The notes under the pieces are model-generated. The model searched no databases. It was not told the origin of the DNA and saw only the letters and a program-made list of their open reading frames with translations. From Actinomycetes bacterium (GTDB taxonomy: Bacteria; Actinomycetota; Acidimicrobiia; Acidimicrobiales; Ilumatobacteraceae): a stretch of DNA of 64,000 nt. This document shows, in pieces, positions 46,704 to 54,586 of this stretch; within the stretch, counting starts at the first letter, position 1; each line of letters begins with the position of its first letter. The stretch is from contig JANYCT010000051.1 of assembly GCA_025360105.1 (NCBI GenBank), forward strand, positions 186,001 to 250,000, read 5' to 3'. Made by a program: the position numbers and the translations under genes.

Positions 46704-46717
46704 TAGGTTCTGTCTTA
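46704..46717 (+). promoter_or_regulatory. -10 box for leaderless enoyl-CoA hydratase gene
   Basis: TAGGTT at 46704-46709 is 7 nt before the ATG at 46717; no ribosome site is present. Confidence 0.5.
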
Positions 46718-47574
46718 TGTACTCGGAGATCATGTACGACGTCGCTGATCACATCGCGACCATCACGCTGAACCGGCCGGCGCAGCTCAATGCGTTCACG
46801 AACACGATGATGCGCGAGCTCATCGATGCCTTCGACCAGGTCGACGCCGACGACGACGTGCGCGTGGTCATCGTCACGGGCGCGGGCCGGGGGTTCTGTG
46901 CAGGGGCCGACCTGTCGGGTGGCGGCGACACCTTCAAGGGTGGCGGTAGCGACGTGCAGACCAAGGTGGGTGTGCCACGCGACGGCGGTGGTCTGGTGTC
47001 GCTGCGCATCTTCGAGTGCACCAAGCCCGTGATCGGTGCGATCAACGGTGCAGCCGTGGGAGTCGGCGCCACGATGACCCTTCCGATGGACATCCGATTG
47101 GCGTCGGACGCAGCTCGCTTCGGATTCGTGTTCGCTCGTCGCGGCATCGTGCCCGAGGCGTGTTCGTCGTGGTTCCTGCCGCGGGTGGTTGGTATCAGCC
47201 AAGCTGCAGAGTGGGTGTACACAGGTCGCGTGTTCGGGGCGGCCGAGGCACACGGTGCAGGCTTGGTGCGCAGTGTGCACCCGGCCGATGACTTGATCAC
47301 TGTGGCGCGGTCACTCGCAACGGAGATCGCTGCGAACACGGCACCGGTGTCGGTGGCATTGTCGCGTCAGATGCTCTGGCGCATGCTCGGCGCCTCGCAC
47401 CCCATGGAGGCCCACCGCGTGGACTCGCGTGGAATCAAAGAACGCGGCAGAAGCGCTGACAGTCGCGAGGGCGTGATGAGCTTCCTCGAAAAGCGCGCCC
47501 CGGTGTTCCCCGACACGGTGAGCGCCGGCCTGCCCGACATTTTCCCCGATTGGGAAGCTCCCGAGTTCTCGTAG
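46717..47574 (+). CDS. Enoyl-CoA hydratase/isomerase family protein
   Basis: 285 residues of the crotonase fold. It shows ITLNRPAQLNAFTNTMM, GRGFCAGADLSG as first oxyanion-hole strand, KPVIGAINGAAVGVGATMTLPMDIRLASD, and RRGIVPEACSSWFLPRVVG with the Glu corresponding to the second catalytic acid. The C-terminus REGVMSFLEKRAPVFPD is shared by crotonase-like enzymes of acyl-CoA beta-oxidation. Substrate chain length cannot be told. ATG 46717 is fixed by the -10 box just ahead. It reads away from ftsX with a 73-nt gap. Confidence 0.9.
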   Translation: MYSEIMYDVADHIATITLNRPAQLNAFTNTMMRELIDAFDQVDADDDVRVVIVTGAGRGFCAGADLSGGGDTFKGGGSDVQTKVGVPRDGGGLVSLRIFECTKPVIGAINGAAVGVGATMTLPMDIRLASDAARFGFVFARRGIVPEACSSWFLPRVVGISQAAEWVYTGRVFGAAEAHGAGLVRSVHPADDLITVARSLATEIAANTAPVSVALSRQMLWRMLGASHPMEAHRVDSRGIKERGRSADSREGVMSFLEKRAPVFPDTVSAGLPDIFPDWEAPEFS

Positions 47575-47594
47575 TCGAGAGCAGGCAACAGAGT

Positions 47595-47612
47595 TTGTGA
47601 CGGAGATCACAA
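47595..47612. promoter_or_regulatory. CRP-type binding site
   Basis: TTGTGACGGAGATCACAA is a perfect palindrome of TTGTGA and TCACAA around 6 nt, matching the CRP/Cmr consensus TGTGA-N6-TCACA of actinobacteria. It lies 21 nt after the enoyl-CoA hydratase stop and 114 nt before the next gene, whose promoter it probably controls. TATAGC at 47680 is a possible -10 box. Confidence 0.65.
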
Positions 47613-47725
47613 GCCCGAACGGGAACAAACGCGCCATTCGATTCGGTTATCACCCACACAGAACGCGAAACTCTCCCTTATAGCTGCGACAGATAGCAGC
47701 ATCTGTTTCCAAGAAAGAATCCCCC

Positions 47726-47923
47726 ATGAACACCCTGTTGATCGAACGAATTGAATCCGGAGATGTCATCGAGATGGATTGCGACGGCGAGCGCATCTCT
47801 GCGTTGGTGCTGTTGGCCACCGAGGACGCAATCATTCTCGACGCGTGCGACGACACGACTCCTTTCGTGATCCGCCGCAGTGATCTCACCGATTACCGCC
47901 TGTTTCGCCCCGAAGCAGCCTGA
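47726..47923 (+). CDS. Small acidic protein, function unknown
   Basis: 65 residues: MNTLLIERIESGDVIEMDC..., with alternating hydrophobic strands (ISALVLLAT, AIILDAC) and a closing RSDLTDYRLF. The pattern suggests a small all-beta barrel, possibly SH3-like, and the pI is low. I do not recognise a family. It stands alone, preceded by 151 nt that hold a perfect CRP-type site and a possible promoter, and followed closely by glbO. An AAGAAAG sequence before the ATG is a weak ribosome site. Regulation by a CRP-family protein would make it a condition-dependent gene. Confidence 0.6.
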   Translation: MNTLLIERIESGDVIEMDCDGERISALVLLATEDAIILDACDDTTPFVIRRSDLTDYRLFRPEAA

Positions 47924-47966
47924 GCCGCACAGCGAGCGGCTGCGATCCTGCGCGGTTGACGACTCG

Positions 47967-47981
47967 TAGGCTTATCACCCA
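47967..47981 (+). promoter_or_regulatory. -10 box for leaderless glbO
   Basis: TAGGCT at 47967-47972 lies 8 nt before the glbO ATG at 47981. Confidence 0.5.
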
Positions 47982-48415
47982 TGACAGGTAGCGACGCTGT
48001 TGAGAACGGGGTCTCGCTGTACGAGGCCGTCGGTGGCATGAACTTCTTCGAGCGCCTCGTCAATGTTTTTTACGAAGGTATCGAGACCGACGATGTCCTC
48101 GCGCCGCTCTATCCTGACGCACCCGACTTTGCTCCGGCACGACATCGGCTCACGCTATTCCTCGCTCAGTATTGGGGCGGGCCGATGACGTATAACGAAG
48201 AGCGTGGCCACCCGAAATTGCGGATGCGCCACTTTCCGTTTCCTGTGGGACCTCTGCAGCGTGACCGGTGGATGCTGCACATGACCAACGCCGTGCGGTC
48301 TACTGGCGCTGACGACGTCATCCAGACCACGTTGCTCGACTACTTCGTGCGCGCTGCAGAGCATCTCCGCAACGACACCGGCCTGCCGATCAGCAGCTCG
48401 GACCATCCGCGTTGA
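47981..48415 (+). CDS. glbO: Group II truncated haemoglobin
   Basis: 144 residues. The globin fold of trHbO is marked by LYEAVGGMNFFERLVNVFYEG, the LAQYWGGPMTYNEERGHPKLRMRHFPF block carrying the proximal His and the group II Trp/Tyr region, and DRWMLHMTNAV. These heme proteins bind oxygen tightly and are tied to redox or NO chemistry near the membrane in mycobacteria. The start is leaderless. Its stop lies inside an 11-bp hairpin shared with the converging methyltransferase gene. Confidence 0.93.
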   Translation: MTGSDAVENGVSLYEAVGGMNFFERLVNVFYEGIETDDVLAPLYPDAPDFAPARHRLTLFLAQYWGGPMTYNEERGHPKLRMRHFPFPVGPLQRDRWMLHMTNAVRSTGADDVIQTTLLDYFVRAAEHLRNDTGLPISSSDHPR

Positions 48416-48431
48416 CGTATCGCGGATGGTC
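48401..48431. terminator. Bidirectional hairpin between glbO and the SpoU methyltransferase gene
   Basis: GACCATCCGCG and CGCGGATGGTC are perfect 11-bp arms around a 9-nt loop. The glbO stop is in the loop and the methyltransferase stop overlaps the right arm. No T-run is present. Serving both converging genes is the simplest reading. Confidence 0.65.
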
Positions 48432-49227
48432 AGCGGCGAAGTGCGTAGCAGGCGATGGCGGCTGCGGCGGCGGCGTTCAGCGAGTCGACGCCGGGGGCCA
48501 TCTCGATGGTGGCGTGCACGCTGGCGCATCCGAGCAATGCATCACTGAGTCCCGTCCGTTCAGCGCCGAGGAGGAGCATCACGGGCTGATCGATGTCGGG
48601 CCTCACCGTCTGGAGCGGCATTGCGTCAGGAGTGAGGGTGAGCGCAACCACCAGCGTGCCCGATTCGCGCGCAGCCACCACGGTGTCGTGCAGCGAGTCG
48701 GCCCGCACGAAGGCAAGCGCGAATGAGGTGCCCATCGAGACGCGCAGGGCGCGCCGAGCGAGTGGGTCGGCGCTCGTGCGATCAAGTAGCAACGCGTTCC
48801 AGCCCAGGCCAGCAGCGCTACGTATCACCGTGCCCACGTTGACCGGATTGTCGACTGCCTCCAACGCCACGATGCGCTGGGCGCCGACCAACGCTGTTGC
48901 GTCGAGTGGGTCTGGTCGGCGGAAGAGCGCAACGATCGACAGAGGCACGCCCAAGCCCATGCCGACGCGACGTACGTCTTCGTCGGCGGCGTAGACGGCG
49001 ACGCCTAGACCGAAGCGATTGACCACATCGGGCGGCGAAAGCGTGTCGACCAGCGCCATCACGGCTTCACAGCCGGCATCGAGCGCGCGGGACACCACGA
49101 GATCGCCCTCGGCTACGAAGAGTCCGGCGCCGACGCGTTCACGTCGATCGGCACGTGTATTGAGCCCACGCTCGCGCATCCGGAATGGGGCAATACGGTC
49201 ATCGTCGGCGCTGTCGATGATGATCAC
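48430..49227 (-). CDS. SpoU/TrmH-family RNA 2'-O-methyltransferase
   Basis: 265 residues. An N-terminal substrate-binding part is followed by the SPOUT knot: motif 1 VALEAVDNPVNVGTVIRSAA near residue 120 with the Asn and Arg of the family, motif 2 VMLLLGAERTGL near 217, and motif 3 VDSLNAAAAAAI near 245. It transfers methyl from SAM to a ribose 2'-OH in rRNA or tRNA; the position is unknown. GTG 49227 starts the frame, with GGTGGCGAA before it as a loose ribosome site. The gene converges on glbO. Confidence 0.88.
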   Translation of the reverse strand: MIIIDSADDDRIAPFRMRERGLNTRADRRERVGAGLFVAEGDLVVSRALDAGCEAVMALVDTLSPPDVVNRFGLGVAVYAADEDVRRVGMGLGVPLSIVALFRRPDPLDATALVGAQRIVALEAVDNPVNVGTVIRSAAGLGWNALLLDRTSADPLARRALRVSMGTSFALAFVRADSLHDTVVAARESGTLVVALTLTPDAMPLQTVRPDIDQPVMLLLGAERTGLSDALLGCASVHATIEMAPGVDSLNAAAAAAIACYALRR

Positions 49228-49275
49228 TTCGCCACCGGACCGGGCGTCATCATTGGTAGCGAGAACGCAAGGCGC

Positions 49276-50199
49276 TCAGAACAACCACCGGTACGGACTC
49301 CAGTCAGGCTCGCGCTTTTCGAGGAACGACATGCGCCCCTCCTGCGCCTCATCGGTCATGTACGCGAGACGGGTCGCCTCGCCTGCGAAGACCTGTTGGC
49401 CAACGAGTCCGTCGTCGATGAGGTTGAACGAGAACTTCAGCATGCGCTGCGCTGTGGGACTCTTGGCGTTGATCTTGCGCCCCCACTCGAGCGCGGTCGC
49501 TTCGAGTTCGGCGTGCGGCACAACGGCGTTGACCATGCCCATCCGGTGAGCATCATCCGCGCTGTATTCATCGCCGAGAAAGAAGATCTCCCGCGCGAAC
49601 TTCTGGCCCACCTGACGGGCGAGATAGGCCGACCCGAAGCCGCCGTCGAAGCTCGCGACGTCGGCATCGGTCTGCTTGAAGCGGGCGTGCTCGCGGCTCG
49701 CGATGGTGAGATCGCTGACCACGTGCAGGCTGTGGCCGCCACCAGCGGCCCACCCCGGCACCACACAGATCACGACCTTGGGCATGAAACGAATGAGGCG
49801 CTGTACCTCGAGAATGTGCAGCCGTCCGGCGCGTCCGGGCTCGATCGCATCGGCGGTCTCGCCGGCCACCCCATCGGGACCCTCGGGCAGGGTGTACTTG
49901 TAACCGTCTCGGCCGCGGATGCGCTGGTCGCCGCCGCTGCAGAACGCCCACCCACCGTCTTTGGCCGACGGACCGTTGCCAGTGAGCAGCACGCATCCGA
50001 CGTCGGTGCTCATCCGCGCGTGGTCGAGTGCGGTGTACAACTCGTCGACAGTGTGCGGGCGGAACGCGTTGCGCACCTCGGGCCGATTGAACGCCACGCG
50101 CACTGTGCCGTGGGCGAGCGCGCGATGGTAGGTGATGTCAGTGAACGTGAAGCCAGGGACCTCGCGCCACACCGTTGGGTCGAAGATGTCGGAAACCAC
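49276..50199 (-). CDS. menB: 1,4-dihydroxy-2-naphthoyl-CoA synthase
   Basis: About 307 residues of the crotonase family. MenB closes the second ring of menaquinone from o-succinylbenzoyl-CoA. Diagnostic parts are AFNRPEVRNAFRPHTVDELY, FCSGGDQRIRG, VVPGWAAGGGHSLHVVSDLTIAS, the DADVASFDGGFGSAYLARQVGQ block and the C-terminal RMSFLEKREPDWSPYRWLF. The frame stays open for another 860 nt upstream, but the MenB N-terminus SDIFDPTVWREVPGF fixes the start near GTG 50199. The gene is divergent from cofE. Other men genes are not in this window. Confidence 0.93.
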   Translation of the reverse strand: MVSDIFDPTVWREVPGFTFTDITYHRALAHGTVRVAFNRPEVRNAFRPHTVDELYTALDHARMSTDVGCVLLTGNGPSAKDGGWAFCSGGDQRIRGRDGYKYTLPEGPDGVAGETADAIEPGRAGRLHILEVQRLIRFMPKVVICVVPGWAAGGGHSLHVVSDLTIASREHARFKQTDADVASFDGGFGSAYLARQVGQKFAREIFFLGDEYSADDAHRMGMVNAVVPHAELEATALEWGRKINAKSPTAQRMLKFSFNLIDDGLVGQQVFAGEATRLAYMTDEAQEGRMSFLEKREPDWSPYRWLF

Positions 50200-50277
50200 G
50201 CTGACATGTTGGCCGTTCCGTCTGCCCCGCGCCACATTGATGTTGGCGCGGGGTGTCCTTCGACGGCCGTCATCGGC

Positions 50278-50290
50278 AAGACTCGACGCA
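50278..50290 (+). promoter_or_regulatory. Possible -10 box for leaderless cofE
   Basis: AAGACT at 50278-50283 (first base off consensus) lies 6 nt before the ATG at 50290. No ribosome site is seen. Confidence 0.3.
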
Positions 50291-51042
50291 TGAGTGGGAT
50301 TCAGATCTTTGGTATTGCCGGTGTACCCGAAATCGAAACCGGGTCCGATCTGGCTGCGCTCACGCTGCGCGCCGCAGATGCCGCTGGCACGCCGCTGCAC
50401 AGTGGTGACGTTCTGGTGGTCACCAGCAAAATCGTGTCCAAGGCCGAGGGTCGCACGGTGGAGCTTGCCGACATCGAGCCCTCGCCGTTTGCCGTCGAGT
50501 GGTCCAAACAGTGGGACAAAGACCCGGCCGTCACCGAAATCGTGCTGCGCGAATCCAAGCGTGTGGTCCGCCAGATCGGGCCGATCCTGATCACCGAGAC
50601 GCATCACGGCTTTGTGTGCGCGAACTCGGGTGTGGATCAGTCGAGCAGCGGCGCACATGGGCGTGCCGTGCTGCTGCCGATCGACTCCGACGAGAGTGCA
50701 CGTCGCATCCGCAGGGGCTTGCTCGCTGCGGGACTCGATATCGCAGTGATCATCAGCGACACGTTCGGCCGGGCGTGGCGCGAAGGGCAGACCGATATCG
50801 CGATCGGCATTGCGGGTATGCAGCCCATCCTCAGCTACATCGGCCAGGTGGACCCGCACGGTCACGAGTTCAAGGTCCAGGCCCTGTGTAGCGCCGACGA
50901 ACTTGCCGGAGCAGCTGAGTTGGTGAAGGGCAACCTCAGCCGGGTGCCGTTGGCCGTGATTCGTGGCTACGCGTGGGAGCGCGATGACGCCGCCACGATC
51001 GCCCCCGTTCTGCGCGATCAGAGCCGCGATCTGTTCCGCTGA
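50290..51042 (+). CDS. cofE: Coenzyme F420-0:L-glutamate ligase
   Basis: 250 residues. CofE adds glutamate residues to F420-0 with GTP. Family motifs are VLVVTSKIVSKAEGR, ITETHHGFVCANSGVDQSSS, the LLPIDSDESARRIR block and VIISDTFGRAWREGQTDIAIG. It is a stand-alone enzyme; the C-terminal FMN domain that is fused in mycobacterial FbiB is absent. Its presence shows that the organism makes F420. The open frame runs far upstream through the antisense of menB, which is rejected in favour of ATG 50290, where the conserved sequence begins. Confidence 0.94.
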   Translation: MSGIQIFGIAGVPEIETGSDLAALTLRAADAAGTPLHSGDVLVVTSKIVSKAEGRTVELADIEPSPFAVEWSKQWDKDPAVTEIVLRESKRVVRQIGPILITETHHGFVCANSGVDQSSSGAHGRAVLLPIDSDESARRIRRGLLAAGLDIAVIISDTFGRAWREGQTDIAIGIAGMQPILSYIGQVDPHGHEFKVQALCSADELAGAAELVKGNLSRVPLAVIRGYAWERDDAATIAPVLRDQSRDLFR

Positions 51043-51081
51043 GTGCAGCGTGCGGGTGCGCAACTCAATCTGAGTCCTGAC

Positions 51082-51118
51082 TTCACAATCTACCTACCAG
51101 TAGGTAGGCTGACTTTCG
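51082..51118 (+). promoter_or_regulatory. Promoter and operator of the acyl-ACP desaturase gene
   Basis: TTCACA (51082-51087), a 17-nt spacer and TAGGCT (51105-51110) form a good promoter, and GTG 51118 follows after 7 nt, so the mRNA is probably leaderless. CTACCTACCAGTAGGTAG (51090-51107) is a perfect palindrome of two 8-bp arms around CA. It fills the spacer and enters the -10 box, as expected for a repressor operator. TetR-type regulators of lipid genes often use such sites; the protein is not in the window. Confidence 0.65.
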
Positions 51119-52047
51119 TGACACCAGAAACGTTTCTCGCCGAGCTCGAACCCGTGGCTGGGCAACTCCTCGATCGCCATCTGGCGACCACCAAGGAGTG
51201 GTTCCCGCACGAGTTGGTGCCCTATGGCCGCGGTCGCGATTTCGAACGTGGCTACGAGTGGTCCCCCGATGACTGCAACATCGATGGTGCAGTCCTGCCC
51301 GAAGCGGTGCGCAGCGCGCTGTACGTCAACTTGCTCACTGAGGACAACCTGCCGTACTACTTCCGTGACATTGAGCGGATGTTCAGTATGGACGGCGCGT
51401 TCGGTACATGGAACCGCCGTTGGACCGCCGAAGAGGGTCGTCATTCAATTGTGATCCGCGACTACCTTACGGCGACCCGCGCGGTCGACCCGGTGCAGCT
51501 CGAGCGGGCGCGCATGGCCCAGGTTTCAGGGGGCGAGGTGCCGTCGCCGGCGTCGCCCCTCGTCGGCGTGATCTATGTGAGCCTGCAGGAACTCGCGACC
51601 CGCATCGCGCACCGCAACACGGGAAAGCTCATCGGCGATCGCAGCGGTTACGAAGTCATGGCCCGCGTTGCAGCCGACGAGAACCTGCACTACCTGTTCT
51701 ACCGCGACTTGGCGACCGCCGCGATCGAACTCGATCCTTCCGAGATGGTGATTGCCATCGAGGACGTCGTTCGCAACTTCACGATGCCGGGCACGGGGAT
51801 CCTCGGCTTCGATCAACACAGTGCGGCCATCGCCCGCGCCGGAATCTACGACGCGACGATCCTGCACGAGCAGGTGCTGGTGCCCGTGATCGTGAACCAC
51901 TGGCGGGTGGCTCATCTCGAGGGTCTCACCGCGGCGGCCGAGCAGGCCCGAGATGCGCTGATGAAGCGGATCGAGCGTCTGGGTCAGCTTGCCAAGAACC
52001 TCGCCGCTCGCGCGGCGCGGCGCGAGCTCGCGGTCGCTACTGCCTGA
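51118..52047 (+). CDS. Acyl-ACP desaturase (ferritin-like di-iron type)
   Basis: 309 residues. It belongs to the soluble stearoyl-ACP desaturase family, which introduces a double bond into an ACP-bound fatty acid using a di-iron centre. Two iron-binding helices are visible: EEGRHSIVIRDY (ExxH) near residue 101 and DENLHYLFYRDL (DENxxH) near 186. VNLLTEDNLPYYFRD gives the first Glu ligand. Actinobacterial relatives are DesA1 and DesA2. The GTG start has a promoter and palindromic operator just upstream, so fatty-acid-dependent control is likely. Length is normal for the family. Confidence 0.9.
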   Translation: MTPETFLAELEPVAGQLLDRHLATTKEWFPHELVPYGRGRDFERGYEWSPDDCNIDGAVLPEAVRSALYVNLLTEDNLPYYFRDIERMFSMDGAFGTWNRRWTAEEGRHSIVIRDYLTATRAVDPVQLERARMAQVSGGEVPSPASPLVGVIYVSLQELATRIAHRNTGKLIGDRSGYEVMARVAADENLHYLFYRDLATAAIELDPSEMVIAIEDVVRNFTMPGTGILGFDQHSAAIARAGIYDATILHEQVLVPVIVNHWRVAHLEGLTAAAEQARDALMKRIERLGQLAKNLAARAARRELAVATA

Positions 52048-52355
52048 ATCTCGTTCACTCGTGAGCAACGTTGACATGCCCGGTCGCGGCTCGGGTTTCG
52101 GATTGCTGAGCGCGATCACCTGTGCCCAACGTGGTCATCGTGAACGTCAGCTCGGTCGGCGGTTTTGTAGGCGAGCCCGCGGAGGCATGTAGGCCGCCGG
52201 CAAGCATGCCGTCGAGGCCTCCTGAGGACTTCGATACCACGATGCGCGCAGCGCTCAACTGGTTTGACTCAACAAGGAATCTCGGCGGGGTGCTCATCCG
52301 GATCGCGCGCTGTGACGTAGGTTTATGCCAGATCTGAACGACGAGGAGTTTCCCC
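52048..52355. other. 308-nt region with a decayed gene and a promoter
   Basis: The region between the desaturase and cupredoxin genes has no intact gene. Its middle third carries the SDR remnant described separately. Near its end TAGGTT (52318-52323) is a possible -10 box and GAGGAG precedes the next ATG. Confidence 0.6.
52110..52230 (+). pseudogene. Remnant of a short-chain dehydrogenase/reductase
   Basis: From about 52122 one frame reads VPNVVIVNVSSVGGFVGEP, the catalytic-serine strand of classical SDR enzymes. After a one-base frame shift the DNA at 52191-52217 reads stop-A-A-G-K-HAVEAS, where the stop TAG stands in the place of the catalytic Tyr of the YxxxK motif. The distance from the catalytic Ser to this Tyr position is 13 residues, the family norm. 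The coenzyme-binding N-terminus and the C-terminal half are missing. The pieces are too well spaced to be chance, so a decayed gene is the best reading. Confidence 0.55.
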
Positions 52356-52793
52356 ATGAACCGACGCACCACTGCTGTTGCCATTGCGATCGCGCTTGGG
52401 GCCACGGCCCTCACCGCGTGTAGTAGCGACAAGTCGGCGAGCTCATCGTCGAACCAGGCGTCGACGACCACGCAAGCTGGGGGCACGCCGGCGGTGACCG
52501 CCGGAACCGAGGGTGTTGTCCCCACGGTCCCGGGCGCCACGACGCCGGCGCCCACAGGAGCGGTATTGACGATCAAGGACTTTGCTTTTAGCGCCCTCAC
52601 CGTCAAAGCAGGCGAGTCGTTCACCATCGTCAACGCCGACGGAGCAAACCACACCGTGTCGGCCGACGACGGCAGCTTTGTGGTCAAGGTCGATGCCGGC
52701 TCCAATTCGCTGCTCGTGATTCCGGCGGCCGGCACGTACAAGATCCACTGCGACATCCACAAGTCGATGACGGGCACCATCGTCGTCAGCTGA
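52356..52793 (+). CDS. Cupredoxin-domain lipoprotein
   Basis: 145 residues. A lipoprotein signal ends in the lipobox LTAC near residue 22, then comes a Ser/Thr linker and a blue-copper fold at about 65-145. Copper ligands appear as His in ANHTVSADD and the C-terminal set C-x2-H-x3-M in KIHCDIHKSMTG. It probably carries electrons or copper outside the membrane. GAGGAG lies 8 nt before the ATG. A second cupredoxin lipoprotein sits at 61524. Confidence 0.85.
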   Translation: MNRRTTAVAIAIALGATALTACSSDKSASSSSNQASTTTQAGGTPAVTAGTEGVVPTVPGATTPAPTGAVLTIKDFAFSALTVKAGESFTIVNADGANHTVSADDGSFVVKVDAGSNSLLVIPAAGTYKIHCDIHKSMTGTIVVS

Positions 52794-52804
52794 GACGAGG
52801 TGGA

Positions 52805-53908
52805 TTACGAGCCGGTGCTCGTAAACGCCTGTACTGCTGCGACACCCTGATCGGGGTAGTTGATGTTGAGTCCATCGAGCCCCATCTGCAGGAGCTGCTT
52901 GTATCCCGCAGGGTTCTCCCATTTGGCATCGTTGGGCCAGACCCAGATCACGTAACCGGCGGCCTTGCTGGCGGCGATGTTGGCGGCTGACAACACCTCA
53001 ATGCCTTGATATTCCGGCGGCAATTGGAGGATGCGCATGCCCGCAGGCAACGGTGTGCCGCTCAAAATGAACGCGGTCGACAGCCCCAGGCCAGGCGTGA
53101 CCTCCACCGTTGGGGCGAATCCGTGAAAGGCGGTGACGATGGAGTCGTCGAACGAAGTGACCACCGCGTTCGAGAGCCGATGCAGGTCGGTGAGTTCAGT
53201 GGCGAGTTCCTTGGCGGCCGCGATCGCGGGTTCGCCGGAACCCTTGATCTCGATGTTCAAGGGCATCGACGGGAAACGTTCGACGATGTCTCGAAAGCGC
53301 GGGATGATGAAGTCCTCGGGCGTGTATCCAGCCGGCGGCGGCTGTGCGCCCGTGCGGATGCCGCGCAATGTGTAGTTGGCTTCAGGCTGGTCGGTGCATG
53401 TGCAACCAGTGGTGAACCAATAGGCGTTGTCGAGCTTGGCGAGTTCGGCATAGGTCATGTCGGCGATCTTGCCTGTGCCCTCGGTGGTGCGAGCCACATT
53501 GTCGTCGTGTTGCACGATGAGGACGCCGTCCTTGGTGAGCTGCACATCGAAGTCGAGCATGTCGACACCGGCCTTCACGCTCTCGGCGTAGCCGTACGGC
53601 GTGGAGTGCGGATGTTCGTCCTCACCCCCTGCATGCGCCAACACGATGGGTCTGGCGAGGTGCAGCAGTTGCTCCACCGTCAGGGGCTCGTTGGGCGTTG
53701 CCATCGTGGTCGACGTGGTCGGAGCGACGGTCGTTTCGGGGGCGGTCGTAGCGGGAGTCGTCGATGCCGGCCGGGGTGACGATGCAGCAGTATTCGACGA
53801 ACTCGAACTGCACGCCGCAGCACCGATCGACAGGGCTGTGATGCTGATCATCGATCCCATCCGGCGGAATAAGCGTGTGCATGTACGGCTGTTTCTTGCC
53901 CCGATCAT
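52805..53908 (-). CDS. Glycerophosphodiester phosphodiesterase-like lipoprotein
   Basis: 367 residues. Basic N-tail, hydrophobic core and lipobox GAAC (AAACS near residue 33), a Thr/Pro-rich linker, then a TIM-barrel GDPD domain. The catalytic first strand is LAHAGGEDEHPHSTPYG, followed by VDMLDFDVQLTKDGVLIVQHDDN. The general acid/base His residues and an acidic metal pair are kept, but HRG and PENT of the family are replaced by HAG and PHST, and the usual Glu of ELDV is Asp, so the substrate may differ from glycerophosphodiesters. It is anchored outside the membrane and faces the cupredoxin gene tail to tail, 11 nt apart. Confidence 0.83.
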   Translation of the reverse strand: MIGARNSRTCTRLFRRMGSMISITALSIGAAACSSSSSNTAASSPRPASTTPATTAPETTVAPTTSTTMATPNEPLTVEQLLHLARPIVLAHAGGEDEHPHSTPYGYAESVKAGVDMLDFDVQLTKDGVLIVQHDDNVARTTEGTGKIADMTYAELAKLDNAYWFTTGCTCTDQPEANYTLRGIRTGAQPPPAGYTPEDFIIPRFRDIVERFPSMPLNIEIKGSGEPAIAAAKELATELTDLHRLSNAVVTSFDDSIVTAFHGFAPTVEVTPGLGLSTAFILSGTPLPAGMRILQLPPEYQGIEVLSAANIAASKAAGYVIWVWPNDAKWENPAGYKQLLQMGLDGLNINYPDQGVAAVQAFTSTGS

Positions 53909-54007
53909 CGGGTCAGCCTAGCGGTGCGGACTTTGTGCTCTATCGCCAACGAGCGGGCCTCGCCTACGATTGTGTTGTCAGAGTTGTCTGTATTCAAGGG
54001 AGCGGCA

Positions 54008-54586
54008 ATGTCGGTGCGTAGATGGCTTGGTATGGGCGTGATGCTGGGGGCGGTCATGCTGCTCGCACCACCACGTCCTGTCGCAGCGGGCCTCGATGGT
54101 CCCTGCGGCGCGTCCGGCACATTTGTTACGGGCACCAAAGCGGCTGGCTCGTTCACGGTGAACGCGAAGGACGTTGGCTCCAAGACGGTGGTCATTCCCC
54201 GCAAGGACACGGTGAGCTGGACGGGTTCCGTCAATGTTCCAGCGACAACGCGTGCCTATGCGGGTTCCGTCACTGTGAAGCTGCCGCCACCGTTCGGTGA
54301 TGCGACGATCGATTCGTGGAACGGTTCCAGTGCTCGAGTGTCGAACAGCGGCACCCATGAGTACAACCTGCCCAAGATGGTGCCCGCCGGTGTGACCTTC
54401 ACGGTGCAAGGCCAGCACGTTGAACCCGCGGCAACATGTAGTGGCTCGGTGGCGGTGCAGATCGAGGGTGGTTTGTTCGATTCGCCGATCGCGCTAATCA
54501 GTTTTGCCCTCACCGGTCTGGTGGGAGCCGGGTTTGTTGGGGCTATCTGGCCGATGTTCAGGCCGATCAGTAGGAGGATTGGGTGA
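54008..54586 (+). CDS. Secreted, membrane-tethered protein of unknown function
   Basis: 192 residues. It has a signal peptide (LGMGVMLGAVMLLA, cleavage near PVAAG), a beta-rich middle with two Cys (PCGASG and ATCSG), and a C-terminal membrane helix (PIALISFALTGLVGAGFVGAIWPMF) with a short basic tail. This is the layout of a type I cell-surface protein. I do not recognise the domain. ATG 54008 has GGGAG upstream. The next gene begins in its stop (TGATG), so the two probably work together at the membrane. Confidence 0.65.
   Translation: MSVRRWLGMGVMLGAVMLLAPPRPVAAGLDGPCGASGTFVTGTKAAGSFTVNAKDVGSKTVVIPRKDTVSWTGSVNVPATTRAYAGSVTVKLPPPFGDATIDSWNGSSARVSNSGTHEYNLPKMVPAGVTFTVQGQHVEPAATCSGSVAVQIEGGLFDSPIALISFALTGLVGAGFVGAIWPMFRPISRRIG

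Noticed and set aside
49396-50289. N-terminal extension of cofE by almost 300 residues
   Set aside because: That stretch is the antisense of menB; CofE homology starts at 50290.
50200-51063. N-terminal extension of menB by about 288 residues
   Set aside because: It is antisense to cofE; the MenB N-terminus begins near 50199.
52055-52780. 241-residue minus-strand frame across the cupredoxin gene
   Set aside because: Antisense to a clear lipoprotein gene, with no motif of its own.
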